DNA of 37,338 nucleotides from Acidobacteriota bacterium (GCA_019351975.1 JABBOG010000039.1:1-37338), one strand, 5' to 3'; shown: positions 24,451 through 34,216, counted from the stretch's first letter. Made by a program: numbers and translations. The notes: generated by a model not told the origin, from the letters alone.

Positions 24451-26781
24451 ATGCGGAATTGGAACATGTTCGGTATTGGCACGCTACTCTCTGTGGCGCT
24501 GATGATTGTTGTTGGCTGTGGCGGCGGCGGGGCGCCGAAGGCAACGCCGGTGCCTGCTACCTATGCGATCAGTGGGGTGATCGCGGGGCTTACGACTCCG
24601 GGGCTGGTGCTACAGAATAATGACGGCGACAACCTGACGGTGAGTGCGAATGCCACAAGTTTCACGTTTGCGACGCAGATCACCAGCGGCGGAGCGTACA
24701 GCGTGACTGTATTGACCCAGCCGAACGGTGAAAACTGCACGATCAGCAGCGGTAATGGGATGGCCAGCGCAAACGTTTCCAGCGTAAGTATCAAGTGTGT
24801 TGTGGCGTACCGGATTGGCGGTTCCATCTTTGGGCTAAGCGGATCCGGGCTGGTGTTGCAGGATAACGGTGGCAATAATCTTACGGTGAGCGCGAATGCA
24901 GGGCTATATGCTTTCGTGTTTCCTGGGGCTGTTCCTACCGCTGGTGTGCCTTACATTATTACGGTGCTGACGAATCCGACAGGGATGACGTGCACGGTCG
25001 AGAACCCGATAGGTACGGCGACAGCGAATGTGGTGAATGCGAATGTGTCGTGCGAGAGCCAGTCTTCGGTAGCGTTTACGATCGGGGGGACAGTGTCGGG
25101 TATCTCGGGAGCAGGGCTGGTGTTGCAGAATCAAGCGGGGATCAATGATGACGACCTGCTACCGATCAGCGCGAATGGGAGCTTCACGTTTTCAGGCTCG
25201 ATTGCGCTGAACGGATCGTATAACGTGTCGGTGCTCAGCCAGCCGCCGGGGCGGAGTTGCTCGGTTGCAAACGGCAGCGGTACGGCTACGGCGAACGTCA
25301 CGAATGTGAGTGTTGTCTGCGTTGGCGAGTGGACGTGGATCGGCGGGAACAGTGCAGTAGGCAGCGGCGGAGCGCAGCCGGGAGTGTATGGAACATTGGG
25401 AACGGCTGCGGTGGCGAACGTTCCAGGAGGCCGCCAGCAGGCATTGACGTGGGTTGATGCGTCGGGTAAGACGTGGCTGTTCGGCGGCTACGGGGAGGAT
25501 TCGACGGGAACGGGCTTTGGCGGTCAGTTGAACGATCTTTGGAGGTTCGATCCATCGTTGGGAACAGCGGGGGAGTGGACGTGGATGGGAGGCAGCAATA
25601 TCACGCCGGCGAGCATCAGCTTCGGCGCTGCGGGTGAGCCGGGAACGTATGGACAACAGGGTATTACTGCCGCTACCAATATTCCGGGAGGTCGCGAACA
25701 GGTTTCAAGCTGGCTCGACGCTTCGGGTAACCTGTGGCTCTTCGGGGGTGAGGGCATCGATACGAACGGAACCACCGGGCAGCTGAGTGATCTGTGGAAG
25801 TTCGATCCGAAGCAAGGGTCTGCGGGGGAGTGGACGTGGATGGGAGGCAGCAGCAGCGTTCCTGGATTATTTGCCGGACAGCCCGGAGTCTATGGAGCGC
25901 AGGGGACACCGGCACCGACGAATATCCCCGGTGGACGGTACGGCGCTGCGAGCTGGATAGATGGATCCGGCAACTTCTGGATGTTCGGTGGAAGTGGCAG
26001 CGATGTGAATGGATCTCAGAATTCGACGGCCTATCTCAACGATCTTTGGGAGTATGTTCCCAGCGCAACCGGCGATACCGGGGAATGGACCTGGATGGGT
26101 GGGAGTACGTTCGGAAATCAGTCTGGCGTATATGGCACGCTGGGGATGCCGGATGCTTCAAATATCCCGAGCGGCAGAGATGCGGCAGCGGTTTGGAAGG
26201 ATGCAGCGGGGAACTTCTGGATGTTCGGCGGGATTGGTCTCGATGCAAACGGGAACCAGGGCTACCTCAACGATCTATGGAAGTACACACCGAGCGCTAC
26301 GGGCGATACCGGGGAGTGGACGTGGATGGGCGGCAACAGTACGGTACCGCAGGCGAACGGCGGGCAATCCGGAGTGTATGGATCGCTGGGAACGCCAGCG
26401 GCGGGGAATATCCCGGGAGGGCGGTATAGTGCGTCGAGCTGGACGGACGCCTCGGGTAACTTCTGGCTGTTTGGCGGTTCGGGTTACGACTCGATTGGTG
26501 TGACGGGATATCTGGATGATCTGTGGAAGTACACCCCAGGTGCGAGCGGCGAGGCGGGCCAGTGGACGTGGATGGGCGGAAGCAACTTTGTCGGTCGCAG
26601 CGGCGGCCAGATAGGGATCTACGGAATGCTTGGCGTGGTCGGGCTGAACAATCCTGGCGGACGGTTTGGAGCATCGAGCTGGGTTGACCCGAAGGGCGGT
26701 CTCTGGATGTTTGGCGGAGACGGATATGACGCAACGGGCGCGCAGGGTAACCTGAACGACCTCTGGAAGTTCCAGCCATAG
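24451..26781 (+). CDS. Exported lipoprotein with three Cys-pair repeats and six kelch-like repeats
   Basis: Predicted 776-residue lipoprotein. The signal ends in a lipobox-like VVGC followed by GGGGAPK. Residues about 38-290 hold three repeats of about 85 residues that begin with ISGVIAGL- or IGGSIFGL-type strands. Each carries a cysteine pair, as in NCTISSGNG with VSIKC, which may form disulphides. Six kelch-like repeats start near residues 293, 375, 460, 545, 622 and 704. Each runs from EWTWMGGS through a G-YG phrase, NIPGGR and WLFGG to LNDLWKF-P, so they should close into a six-bladed propeller. The function is unknown; surface binding of a glycan or protein is plausible. The S53 peptidase gene follows after 100 bases on the same strand. 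Confidence 0.85.
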   Translation: MRNWNMFGIGTLLSVALMIVVGCGGGGAPKATPVPATYAISGVIAGLTTPGLVLQNNDGDNLTVSANATSFTFATQITSGGAYSVTVLTQPNGENCTISSGNGMASANVSSVSIKCVVAYRIGGSIFGLSGSGLVLQDNGGNNLTVSANAGLYAFVFPGAVPTAGVPYIITVLTNPTGMTCTVENPIGTATANVVNANVSCESQSSVAFTIGGTVSGISGAGLVLQNQAGINDDDLLPISANGSFTFSGSIALNGSYNVSVLSQPPGRSCSVANGSGTATANVTNVSVVCVGEWTWIGGNSAVGSGGAQPGVYGTLGTAAVANVPGGRQQALTWVDASGKTWLFGGYGEDSTGTGFGGQLNDLWRFDPSLGTAGEWTWMGGSNITPASISFGAAGEPGTYGQQGITAATNIPGGREQVSSWLDASGNLWLFGGEGIDTNGTTGQLSDLWKFDPKQGSAGEWTWMGGSSSVPGLFAGQPGVYGAQGTPAPTNIPGGRYGAASWIDGSGNFWMFGGSGSDVNGSQNSTAYLNDLWEYVPSATGDTGEWTWMGGSTFGNQSGVYGTLGMPDASNIPSGRDAAAVWKDAAGNFWMFGGIGLDANGNQGYLNDLWKYTPSATGDTGEWTWMGGNSTVPQANGGQSGVYGSLGTPAAGNIPGGRYSASSWTDASGNFWLFGGSGYDSIGVTGYLDDLWKYTPGASGEAGQWTWMGGSNFVGRSGGQIGIYGMLGVVGLNNPGGRFGASSWVDPKGGLWMFGGDGYDATGAQGNLNDLWKFQP

Positions 26782-26881
26782 GGCGCAACCGCTGTACGGG
26801 CGTCGTTCTCTGTTGGGATCGGTGAGGTGGACGGTGATGTTCCAGCGTTTTGAGCCAGAAGTGGCGAGGGAGTTTCAGGTG

Positions 26882-29800
26882 ATGGGCAAAGGGTTTTCGG
26901 GTAGGTGCAAGGCAGCTATCGGTCTGGTTGTATTTGTAGCGTCATGGAATTGTGTGCAAGCGCAGGTTGCTCCGGCTCCACGGACGATTACGACGGCGAT
27001 CAATCGTGCAGACCGGGTGATGTTGCATGGAAGCGTGCGGCAGGATCTGAGCAGGGCCATCGATAACGGACCGGCGGATCCATCGCTTCGCGTGCAACAT
27101 GGGACCATCGTGCTACAGCGCAGTGCTGAACGGCAGGCAGCGCTTGATCAGTATTTGAGCGACGTACAGAATGCTGCGTCATCCGAATACCGCAAGTGGC
27201 TCACACCAGCGCAGTACGGTGCACAATTCGGTGCGTCGGCAGACGATATCCAGACGATCGAGGCATGGCTTCAATCGCAAGGCTTGAAGGTGCATGCAAT
27301 CTCACCTGCTGCGAATTCAATATCGTTTTCGGGCACGGTGGGTCAGGTTGAAGCTGCGTTTGCAACCACGATTGAATCGGTGACGGTGTATGGCGAGACG
27401 CATATTGCGAATGTGACGGAGCCACAGGTGCCGCGTGCGATGGCCTCTGCTATCAGGGGTGTGGTTGGGCTCAACAACTTTCATCCCCGCCCCAACATCG
27501 AGCAAGGGCCCAAGGCCAGCTTCAATATGACGAGCCGACGGATCGAACCAGAGCTGACACTTTTCAGTTCAGCCGGAACACCATTTTTGTACGTGGATCC
27601 GGCTGACGCAGCAACGATCTACGACACACCGAACGCACTGCTCAATCCTGCATACAAGGGAACGACGTACGACGGCAGTGGTATCAATGTGGGCGTCGTA
27701 AGTGATTCTGATGTCGACGTGTCCCCGGTGATCAATTACCGGACGGCGTTTTTGGGAGAGACGACGAGCAACGTCAATCTCCCAGAGATTGTCGTCGATG
27801 GGGTAGACCCGGGTACTAACACGGACCAGCAGGAGAGCTGGCTTGATCTGGAGGTCCTGGGCGGTATTGCTCCGAAGGCGACAATTTATTACTACACGAG
27901 TGCGAACAGCGACGTGTCATCGGGGCTCTTCAATGCGATTGAACGTGCTATCAGCGACAACACCGTCAGCATTTTGAGTATTAGTTACGGGGCGTGCGAG
28001 GCGTCTCAGGGGACGGCGACGACGCAGTTTATCGGGGAGTTATACCAGCAAGCCGCAGCGCAGGGAATTACTGTGACGGTTTCCACGGGCGACAGTGGTG
28101 CGGCAGGCTGTGACAAATCGAATGAGACGATTGCAACTCAGGGACTTGGGGTGAACGGGCTGGGGTCTTCGCCGAACAACATCGCCGTGGGCGGCACGGA
28201 CTATGACGCGCTCGGATCAGCTTTTAGCACCTACGCTTTAACTTCGACCAGTGGAGCGGCTCCGTACTATGAGACGGCGCTCACCTATATTCCGGAGCGT
28301 CCGTGGAATAATTCGACGGCGGCGAATGGCGCACTGTCAGCGAATCAGGAGTCAACGCAGGGTGGTTCCACGAACATTCTTGGCGGGGGCGGAGGGCAAA
28401 GCACCGTGTTCACGAAGCCCGGCTTCCAGACTGGGTTGACGCCGGGAGATGGAACGCGCGATGTACCGGATGTGGCGTTTCTTGCAGGCAACGGGATGTA
28501 CTCGACGACGTGGGTGGTGTGCCAGGTGGAGACGAGTACGGGGCCAGACTGCGCGAACACGAGCGGCGTCTTTGGATCGACGACAACCTTTTCTGGAGCG
28601 GGCGGGACTTCGGCAGCGTCTCCTGCATTTGCCGGTATGCTCGCGCTTGTGGAGCAGGCGACGGGATCGAGGCTGGGCAATGCCAATGACGTGCTGTACA
28701 AGCTTGCAGCGGGTAAGTACTCTACGGTGTTTCACGATGTTGTGACGGGCAACAATGCAGTGCTGTGCACGCAGGGCAGCCAGTCGTGCGGAACCAACGG
28801 ATTCACGACGGGGTTTAATGCGGGCGCAGGCTATGATTTTGCTTCCGGACTCGGCAGCGTCGATGCCGCTGCAATGCTGGCAAACTGGTCGAGCGCGGGC
28901 GGAACCAGCTCGACTCTATCCATGACGATTGATGGGTCGAGTTCACCGGTGTCGGTGGTGCATGGTACCAGCCTCAACTTCGCGGTGACCGTTCAACCTG
29001 CGACAGCTACCGGCGTCGCAGGCCTCATCACGACAGAGCCGGCTGCGGCTGGAGCACCAACGCTGAACGGCCAGTCGTTCACTATTCCAATCAGTAGTGG
29101 TTCCGGAACGGGCAGTTACAACGGGCTTCCTGGTGGTCAATATACGGTGTACGCCAACTACGGCGGAGATACGAATACGGCGGCGAGCCAGTCACAACCG
29201 ATCAGCGTGAATATATCGGCGGAGGCGAGTTCGACGTTGCTGTCGGTGAATGCATATTCGGCGGCAGGAGCTGCGATCTCCAATTTGAATGCCCTTCCTT
29301 ATGGGTCTGTGATCTTTGCGGACAGCTCAGTGTACGGAACGGCAGAGGGGTATACAGCATCGCTTGGGTATGCGAGGGGAACGATGACGGTGTCAGACAA
29401 TGGCGCAACCATTGGCACAGCCCCGATCACGAGTGGGAACTTCGCCTCGTTTCCAGCGGTTGCGTCGGTGCCGTATCCGTTCTCGGTGGGTACACATATC
29501 GTGACTGCAAAGTATCCTGGCGATGAGAGCTACTCTGCCAATACCTCGAATGCTGTGACGTTCGTTGTTGTAAAAGGTGCAACGAACACGACGCTTTTGG
29601 ATACGAACCCAACGGTTACACCTTCTGGAAGCGACCCGATCCAGATCAACATTACAACGACAAGTTTAGCGAGTGCGCCTACGGGCAGTGTCACATTGAC
29701 GGCGAATGGGACGACGCTCGGAACGTCTTCCAACTTTACTGCGTCGGCCAGTACAAATGGCACGGTGGAATCAACGGCCACGATTACCGTGCTGGGCTCA

Positions 29801-30775
29801 CAGTTGAAAAGCGGGACGAATACAGTAACGGCGACGTACAGCGGCGATGCTAATTACGCTGGTTCAAGCAATACGACGAACATCGCAGAACAAGTGGTTC
29901 GCTTTTCGCTGAGTTCGAGTGGCATCGACATTGGCGCTGGATCCGTCACTGGTAATACAGGGACGATCACGGTGACACCCATTGACGGCTTCAGTGGAAC
30001 GGTTAATTTGACATGCGCTGTGACAGCTTCGCCGACAGGGGCGGTCAGCCCGATCACATGCGCGGTACCGCCGCAGATAGGTCTGTCCGGAATTTCGCCC
30101 GCGAGCGGCATTTTGACTGTAACGTCGACGGCTAGCACGACAGGCGGTGCGTATAGCGTGACGATCACCGGAACGGACGCTGCGACTGGAAAGATTACAG
30201 CCTCCACGACAAGCATCGTCGATGTTATTGGCATTCCGGGTATTTCGCTGTCCAACAGCGGTCCGATCACACTGACTGCGGGAGCGGTTACAGGCAATAC
30301 CTCCACGCTCACAACGATGCCAATCAATAGCTTCAGTGGCGCTGTCAGCTTGTCTTGTGCGGTTACAAGCATGCCACAGGGCGCTGTAAGCCCGATTACC
30401 TGCGCGCTATCTCCTGGATCCGTGACCCTTGGTGGGACGACCGCCGCCACAGCTGGGTTGGAGGTCGTCTCTGTCGCAAGGAATACGGCTGCGCTTGAAC
30501 AGCCGGGTGCCCGGGGAGTTGGCGGAGCAGTTCTGGCGATGGGGATGTTCTTTTTGCTGACGAAGGGGCGTCGCCGCAAGTTGATCGATGTGCTGTTGCT
30601 TGCAGTGGTGCTCTCGTTTGGATTTCTGTCGGGGTGTGGGTCTTCGGGCGGTTCCGGAACGAGCGGGACACAAACGCAGCCGGGCACAACTAGTGGGTCT
30701 TATGTGATCACAGTCACTGCAACCCCCGTGGGAGCGAGCGCGCAGATTGCGACAGTGAGCGTGACGGTGCATTAG
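26882..30775 (+). CDS. Secreted S53 (sedolisin/kumamolisin-like) peptidase with Ig-like repeats
   Basis: Predicted 1297-residue exported acid peptidase. A signal peptide (AAIGLVVFVASWNCVQAQ) leads into a pro-kumamolisin domain (about residues 35-205, with SSEYRKWLTPAQYGAQFG). The catalytic domain (about 225-660) has Glu318 and Asp322 in ESWLD, the oxyanion Asp404 in TGDSGA, and Ser577 in GGTSAASPAF. A calcium-site phrase GYDFASGLGSVD follows. Several Ig-like repeats run from about 680 to 1200 (for example TATYSGDANYAGSS). The C-terminus holds a membrane segment, an RRRK stop, a second hydrophobic stretch ending SGCGSSGG, and a final beta-rich tail. I chose the ATG at 26882 because it directly precedes the signal peptide; the frame is open upstream from a TTG at 26813. 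Confidence 0.9.
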   Translation: MGKGFSGRCKAAIGLVVFVASWNCVQAQVAPAPRTITTAINRADRVMLHGSVRQDLSRAIDNGPADPSLRVQHGTIVLQRSAERQAALDQYLSDVQNAASSEYRKWLTPAQYGAQFGASADDIQTIEAWLQSQGLKVHAISPAANSISFSGTVGQVEAAFATTIESVTVYGETHIANVTEPQVPRAMASAIRGVVGLNNFHPRPNIEQGPKASFNMTSRRIEPELTLFSSAGTPFLYVDPADAATIYDTPNALLNPAYKGTTYDGSGINVGVVSDSDVDVSPVINYRTAFLGETTSNVNLPEIVVDGVDPGTNTDQQESWLDLEVLGGIAPKATIYYYTSANSDVSSGLFNAIERAISDNTVSILSISYGACEASQGTATTQFIGELYQQAAAQGITVTVSTGDSGAAGCDKSNETIATQGLGVNGLGSSPNNIAVGGTDYDALGSAFSTYALTSTSGAAPYYETALTYIPERPWNNSTAANGALSANQESTQGGSTNILGGGGGQSTVFTKPGFQTGLTPGDGTRDVPDVAFLAGNGMYSTTWVVCQVETSTGPDCANTSGVFGSTTTFSGAGGTSAASPAFAGMLALVEQATGSRLGNANDVLYKLAAGKYSTVFHDVVTGNNAVLCTQGSQSCGTNGFTTGFNAGAGYDFASGLGSVDAAAMLANWSSAGGTSSTLSMTIDGSSSPVSVVHGTSLNFAVTVQPATATGVAGLITTEPAAAGAPTLNGQSFTIPISSGSGTGSYNGLPGGQYTVYANYGGDTNTAASQSQPISVNISAEASSTLLSVNAYSAAGAAISNLNALPYGSVIFADSSVYGTAEGYTASLGYARGTMTVSDNGATIGTAPITSGNFASFPAVASVPYPFSVGTHIVTAKYPGDESYSANTSNAVTFVVVKGATNTTLLDTNPTVTPSGSDPIQINITTTSLASAPTGSVTLTANGTTLGTSSNFTASASTNGTVESTATITVLGSQLKSGTNTVTATYSGDANYAGSSNTTNIAEQVVRFSLSSSGIDIGAGSVTGNTGTITVTPIDGFSGTVNLTCAVTASPTGAVSPITCAVPPQIGLSGISPASGILTVTSTASTTGGAYSVTITGTDAATGKITASTTSIVDVIGIPGISLSNSGPITLTAGAVTGNTSTLTTMPINSFSGAVSLSCAVTSMPQGAVSPITCALSPGSVTLGGTTAATAGLEVVSVARNTAALEQPGARGVGGAVLAMGMFFLLTKGRRRKLIDVLLLAVVLSFGFLSGCGSSGGSGTSGTQTQPGTTSGSYVITVTATPVGASAQIATVSVTVH

Positions 30776-30797
30776 AGCTGTATTGAGAGACGTGGAT

Positions 30798-30834
30798 GTC
30801 ATGGGCGAGTTTCCGGAAGAAGCCCGTCCATGAC
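30798..30834. terminator. Hairpin between convergent peptidase and fucP genes
   Basis: The inverted repeat GTCATGGGCGAG / CCCGTCCATGAC (30798-30834) forms a 12-base stem with one wobble pair and one mismatch. It lies 23 bases after the peptidase stop and 81 bases from the stop of the convergent fucP gene. There is no T-run. A bidirectional terminator is the simplest reading. Confidence 0.5.
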
Positions 30835-30914
30835 GCAGCGATTCAATGCGCATCCATCGTTGATTTTGTAGTTGATTTTGTGTGGAGCAAGTTCGACCGG
30901 TTTGTTCCGCGGGT

Positions 30915-32285
30915 TCAGGGGAGCGCGGGTGCGGCGGATACTGCTGTGCTGCGGATGCGTGGGCCTAAGAATGCGTAGGTGGCGACCACGGCATAGCCGA
31001 GCAGCGGAAGGAGATAGCCGAGAGCGATGCTGCCGCTGAGGCGGGTGATCCAGCCCATGGCGGGTGGGAAGACGGCACCGCCGACGATGGCCATGACGAT
31101 GAAGCTGCTGCCGAGTTTTGTGTCGTTGCCAAGGTCCTTGACACCCAGCGCGAAGATGGTGGGATACATCATCGACATGAAGAAGCTGGTGGCGAGGATG
31201 GCGTAAGCGCCGAACATGCCGGGCGCGGCGATACCGACGGACAGGAGCACTATATTGACCAGGGCGTAGCAGCCCATCATGAGCGAGGGCGAGATGAAGC
31301 GCATCAAGGGCGTGGACACGATGCGTCCAATGGCGAGGGCGACGAGGGTTGCGGTGAGGAAGTACCCGGAGGTGCGCTCGCTGACGGAGGTGTAGGCGCG
31401 CATGTAGGGGATGAGTGTGCTCCAAGTGCTTACCTGCGCGCCGACGTAGAAGAACTGCGTGGTGACGGCGAACATGAGATTGGGGTTGCGGAGGAGATGG
31501 CTGTAGCTGCTGTGGCGTTGGGTGGAGGATGCAGCGTGGGGGGTGGTGAGGGCCGGCGATGCGTCGAGGCTGGAGGGAAATGTGGTGCGGGCGATGATGA
31601 CGGCGAGAAGAAGCACGGCGATGCCGAGGCCGACGTAGGTGGGAACGACACGCAGGATTTCGTGATGCAGATATGCCGCGTAGGTACCGTGGGCCTGCAT
31701 TGCTGTGATCTGCACGGGTGTTTTTTCGACACCCGAGAAGATAAACCATGTGCCGATGAGAACGCCAGCGATAGTGCCGGGAGGATTGAATGCCTGCGCG
31801 AAGTTCAGGCGCTGAGCTGAGGTGGAGGGGTGACCGAAGTGTGCGATCAGGGGGTTGGCTGCGGTTTCGAGCATGGACGAACCGGTGCCGACAACGAAAA
31901 GCGCGCAGAGAAATGGGGCATAGAGGCCAATCACGGCGGCCGGCCAGAAGAGCAGCGTTCCGGTGCCGAAGACGATGAGGCCGCAGAGCAGACCGGCTTT
32001 GTACCCGAAACGCCGCATGAGCAGCGCGGAAGGAATGGCCATGGTTCCGTAGGCTAAGAAGACGGAGGTTTGAACGAGTTGCGCTTGAAGGAGGTTCAGA
32101 GAGAAGGATTTGCGGAACTGCTGGACGAGGATGTCGGTGAGGTTATTGGACATGCCCCAGAAGAAAAAGATGAGGGTGGTGAGGAGAAAGGGGAGCATGT
32201 AACCGGTAGGGAACATGCTGCGCGGGATATGGGGCGCATCGTTGGAGGGATCTTCTGCGGGTTGTGTGAAGGCTACAGATTGCAT
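30915..32285 (-). CDS. fucP: L-fucose:H+ symporter (FucP family, MFS)
   Basis: Predicted 456-residue inner-membrane sugar transporter with about 12 helices. The N-terminal region LLTTLIFFFWGMSNNLTDILV is the signature of FucP-type carriers, whose FWG-x-N helix carries substrate-contact residues. LLMRRFGYKAGL and GTGSSMLETAANPLIAHFG are also family features. The start ATG at 32285 has GGGAG eight bases upstream; the frame stays open further upstream, but that part overlaps the fucosidase gene and looks non-coding. It is the last gene of the fucose operon, 86 bases after the fucosidase stop, and would import the fucose that enzyme releases. Related hexose permeases are possible, but the context supports fucose. 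Confidence 0.88.
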   Translation of the reverse strand: MQSVAFTQPAEDPSNDAPHIPRSMFPTGYMLPFLLTTLIFFFWGMSNNLTDILVQQFRKSFSLNLLQAQLVQTSVFLAYGTMAIPSALLMRRFGYKAGLLCGLIVFGTGTLLFWPAAVIGLYAPFLCALFVVGTGSSMLETAANPLIAHFGHPSTSAQRLNFAQAFNPPGTIAGVLIGTWFIFSGVEKTPVQITAMQAHGTYAAYLHHEILRVVPTYVGLGIAVLLLAVIIARTTFPSSLDASPALTTPHAASSTQRHSSYSHLLRNPNLMFAVTTQFFYVGAQVSTWSTLIPYMRAYTSVSERTSGYFLTATLVALAIGRIVSTPLMRFISPSLMMGCYALVNIVLLSVGIAAPGMFGAYAILATSFFMSMMYPTIFALGVKDLGNDTKLGSSFIVMAIVGGAVFPPAMGWITRLSGSIALGYLLPLLGYAVVATYAFLGPRIRSTAVSAAPALP

Positions 32286-32309
32286 TCGCTGGCTCCCGCA
32301 GAGGTGTTG

Positions 32310-32341
32310 CCACGATGCAGTCCAGTGTACCTGCAGCGTGG
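32310..32341. promoter_or_regulatory. Inverted repeat between the fucosidase and fucP genes
   Basis: The two halves CCACG-AT-GCAG (32310-32320) and CTGC-AG-CGTGG (32331-32341) can pair as a 9-base stem with a small internal loop, in the 86-base gap before fucP. It could be an intercistronic hairpin that tunes fucP expression, a partial terminator, or a repressor site. Only the symmetry is seen. Confidence 0.35.
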
Positions 32342-32371
32342 AGAAGCGTCGTGGCATGCGTGGTTGTGGCT

Positions 32372-34216
32372 TTAGGAGAGGAAGAGTTTGAGTGCGATGG
32401 CGTCCTCGGAGATTGCTCGTTCGGGGAGTTGGATGCGCAGGGCGGAGGCTTCCTGGTGGAACTTGATTTTGCCCTGGTAGCCGACGAGTTCGACGTTGGT
32501 GACCTTTGCGGGAGATTGCGGGCTGGAGGTGCCGAGCGCCTTGATGAGGAGCTCTGAGCCGGGCCAGCCGAGGACGATGGCGTAGACGACGGTGTTGGCT
32601 TTGTTGCGCGTAAAGCGGATGTCCTGTGCGCCCAGCTTGCTGATGCTGTTGCCCTGAAAGGAGCCGCTCTTTACGGTGTTGGGCCCTTCGCCGTAGATCT
32701 TCCAGGGGCGGGTGGCGTAGATGGCTTCGCCGTTGATCTGCATCCACTCGGTGAGCTTGTCGAGGAAGGCAATCTCTTTGCGGTCGATGGTGCCGTCGGG
32801 CTTGCCGGGGAGGTTGAGAATGAAGGTGCCGTTTTTGCTGACGGTGTCGATCATCCAGTGGATGATGTCGCGGGGCGTTGCGTAGCCGCCGAAGGGACCG
32901 GGCTTGTCGAAGAGCTTGCGCTGGTAGTGCCACTCGCCGATGCAGGTTTCGGACTGCCAGGGATACTGCATGATCTTGTCGGTGAGGCCGCGCTCGTAGT
33001 CAGCGACGACGGCCTTGGCGAAGTGATCGGGAACCTGCTTGACGTTGATGACGGCTTCCATCTTGCCGCCGTGCGTTTGCAGGTTGTGATTGTAGAAGTA
33101 CGAGCCGATGTTCATGCCGGCCCAGCCGAGGGGAAGAAGTGAGTTGTCGAAGTAGAGCAGGTCGGGGTTATGCTGGTCGATGAGGTCGCGGGTGCGGTCG
33201 TAGAAGTTTTTGACGTAGGAGATGGCGGGCAGGGCATCGGCGGGATGCTTGGCGCCGTAGAGACGCTGCGGATCGTAGCCTTGCCACCATTGATTTTTGC
33301 CCTGCGCCTCGGTGAGGTCGCCGTCGTAAGGGACACCCGCGAGGGGACCGGTATTATCGGCACCGTGGGAGGTCTGGAACCACCACCAGTTGCGTGCCTG
33401 GTGCACGGTGACGCCGAAGCGCATGTCCTGCTTGCGCGCGGCAGCCGCCCAGGTACCGACCACGTCCCGGTGCGGACCGAGGTTCTGGGCGTTCCAGGGT
33501 TGGTGCTTGGAGTTCCACGCATCGAAGCCGTCGTGGTGATTGGCGAGGGTGATGAAGAGCTTCGCACCGGCTTTTTTGTAACGGGCGATCAACTCGTCGG
33601 GCTCCCAGTTAAGCATGGTCCATTGGGCGCAGAGGTCTTTGTAGCCGAAGCGGGAGGGAGGGCCGTAGTGGTCCTGCTGGAACTGATACTGCTTCTGGTC
33701 CTGCTGATACATGTTGCGTGCGTACCAGTCGCCGTCTTCAGGGACGCACTGCGGGCTCCAGTGGGCCCAGATGCCGAACTTGGCGTCTTGATACCACTCG
33801 GGAGCGTCGTATTGCAGGAGGGAGTCCCATGTGGCTTTGTAGGGGCCATCGCCTCCGAGATTGGGGATGGGCGAGTCCATCGGGACACCGTCCCAGGAGC
33901 CGCCGACTACGGGCAGGGCTTGCGGTTCGCCCCATGCGGTCGGCTTCCAGGTGGCTTCGTCGAGCTTCTCTGCGACGATTTTGCCATCTTTGAGCGCGAA
34001 GAAGGTTCTGCTAGCGGCGGGCGTGGCACAGAACGCTGCGTAGTCCTGCGTGAGGGTGTCGAACCCTTCGGGTTCGGGCGATGTGGGTCCAGGGGCGGTG
34101 GAGGGTTCCGTTTGGGCGGGAGACTGCGGTGAGGCTTCGAGTGTCTCTGCAACGGCGGGAACTGCTGCTGTTGCCGCGGTTGCTGCGATCAATTTGCAAA
34201 ACTCTCTTCTACGCAT
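32372..34216 (-). CDS. Exported alpha-L-fucosidase (GH29)
   Basis: Predicted 614-residue glycoside hydrolase that releases L-fucose from fucosylated glycans. The N-terminus MRRREFCKLIAATAATAA has a twin-arginine motif and a hydrophobic segment, so export through Tat is likely. The TIM-barrel domain starts near residue 140 with WYQDAKFGIWAHWSPQCVPE, a GH29 hallmark, followed by LFITLANHHDGFDAWNS (the His-His substrate pocket). The nucleophile is expected to be Asp357 in DLLYFDNS. The C-terminal part is a beta-sandwich. The start is fixed by AAGGAG four bases before the ATG. It lies between fucU and fucP in the same direction. Confidence 0.93.
   Translation of the reverse strand: MRRREFCKLIAATAATAAVPAVAETLEASPQSPAQTEPSTAPGPTSPEPEGFDTLTQDYAAFCATPAASRTFFALKDGKIVAEKLDEATWKPTAWGEPQALPVVGGSWDGVPMDSPIPNLGGDGPYKATWDSLLQYDAPEWYQDAKFGIWAHWSPQCVPEDGDWYARNMYQQDQKQYQFQQDHYGPPSRFGYKDLCAQWTMLNWEPDELIARYKKAGAKLFITLANHHDGFDAWNSKHQPWNAQNLGPHRDVVGTWAAAARKQDMRFGVTVHQARNWWWFQTSHGADNTGPLAGVPYDGDLTEAQGKNQWWQGYDPQRLYGAKHPADALPAISYVKNFYDRTRDLIDQHNPDLLYFDNSLLPLGWAGMNIGSYFYNHNLQTHGGKMEAVINVKQVPDHFAKAVVADYERGLTDKIMQYPWQSETCIGEWHYQRKLFDKPGPFGGYATPRDIIHWMIDTVSKNGTFILNLPGKPDGTIDRKEIAFLDKLTEWMQINGEAIYATRPWKIYGEGPNTVKSGSFQGNSISKLGAQDIRFTRNKANTVVYAIVLGWPGSELLIKALGTSSPQSPAKVTNVELVGYQGKIKFHQEASALRIQLPERAISEDAIALKLFLS

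Noticed and set aside
24155-24544. Minus-strand open frame across the intergenic region and the start of the kelch gene
   Set aside because: The product is Arg/Ser-rich without pattern and overlaps the well-supported lipoprotein signal on the other strand.
30773-30848. Possible third inverted-repeat element after the S53 peptidase
   Set aside because: The stop is TAG followed by AGC, but no matching opposite end was found; only the hairpin at 30798-30834 is supported.
32286-32933. Long upstream extension of fucP
   Set aside because: It runs opposite in frame to the end of the fucosidase gene and has basic, low-complexity composition; GGGAG before the ATG at 32285 supports the short form.
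33170-34132. Plus-strand open frame of 320 codons opposite the fucosidase
   Set aside because: GH29 motifs on the minus strand are unambiguous; the plus-strand product is Val/Gly-rich shadow sequence.
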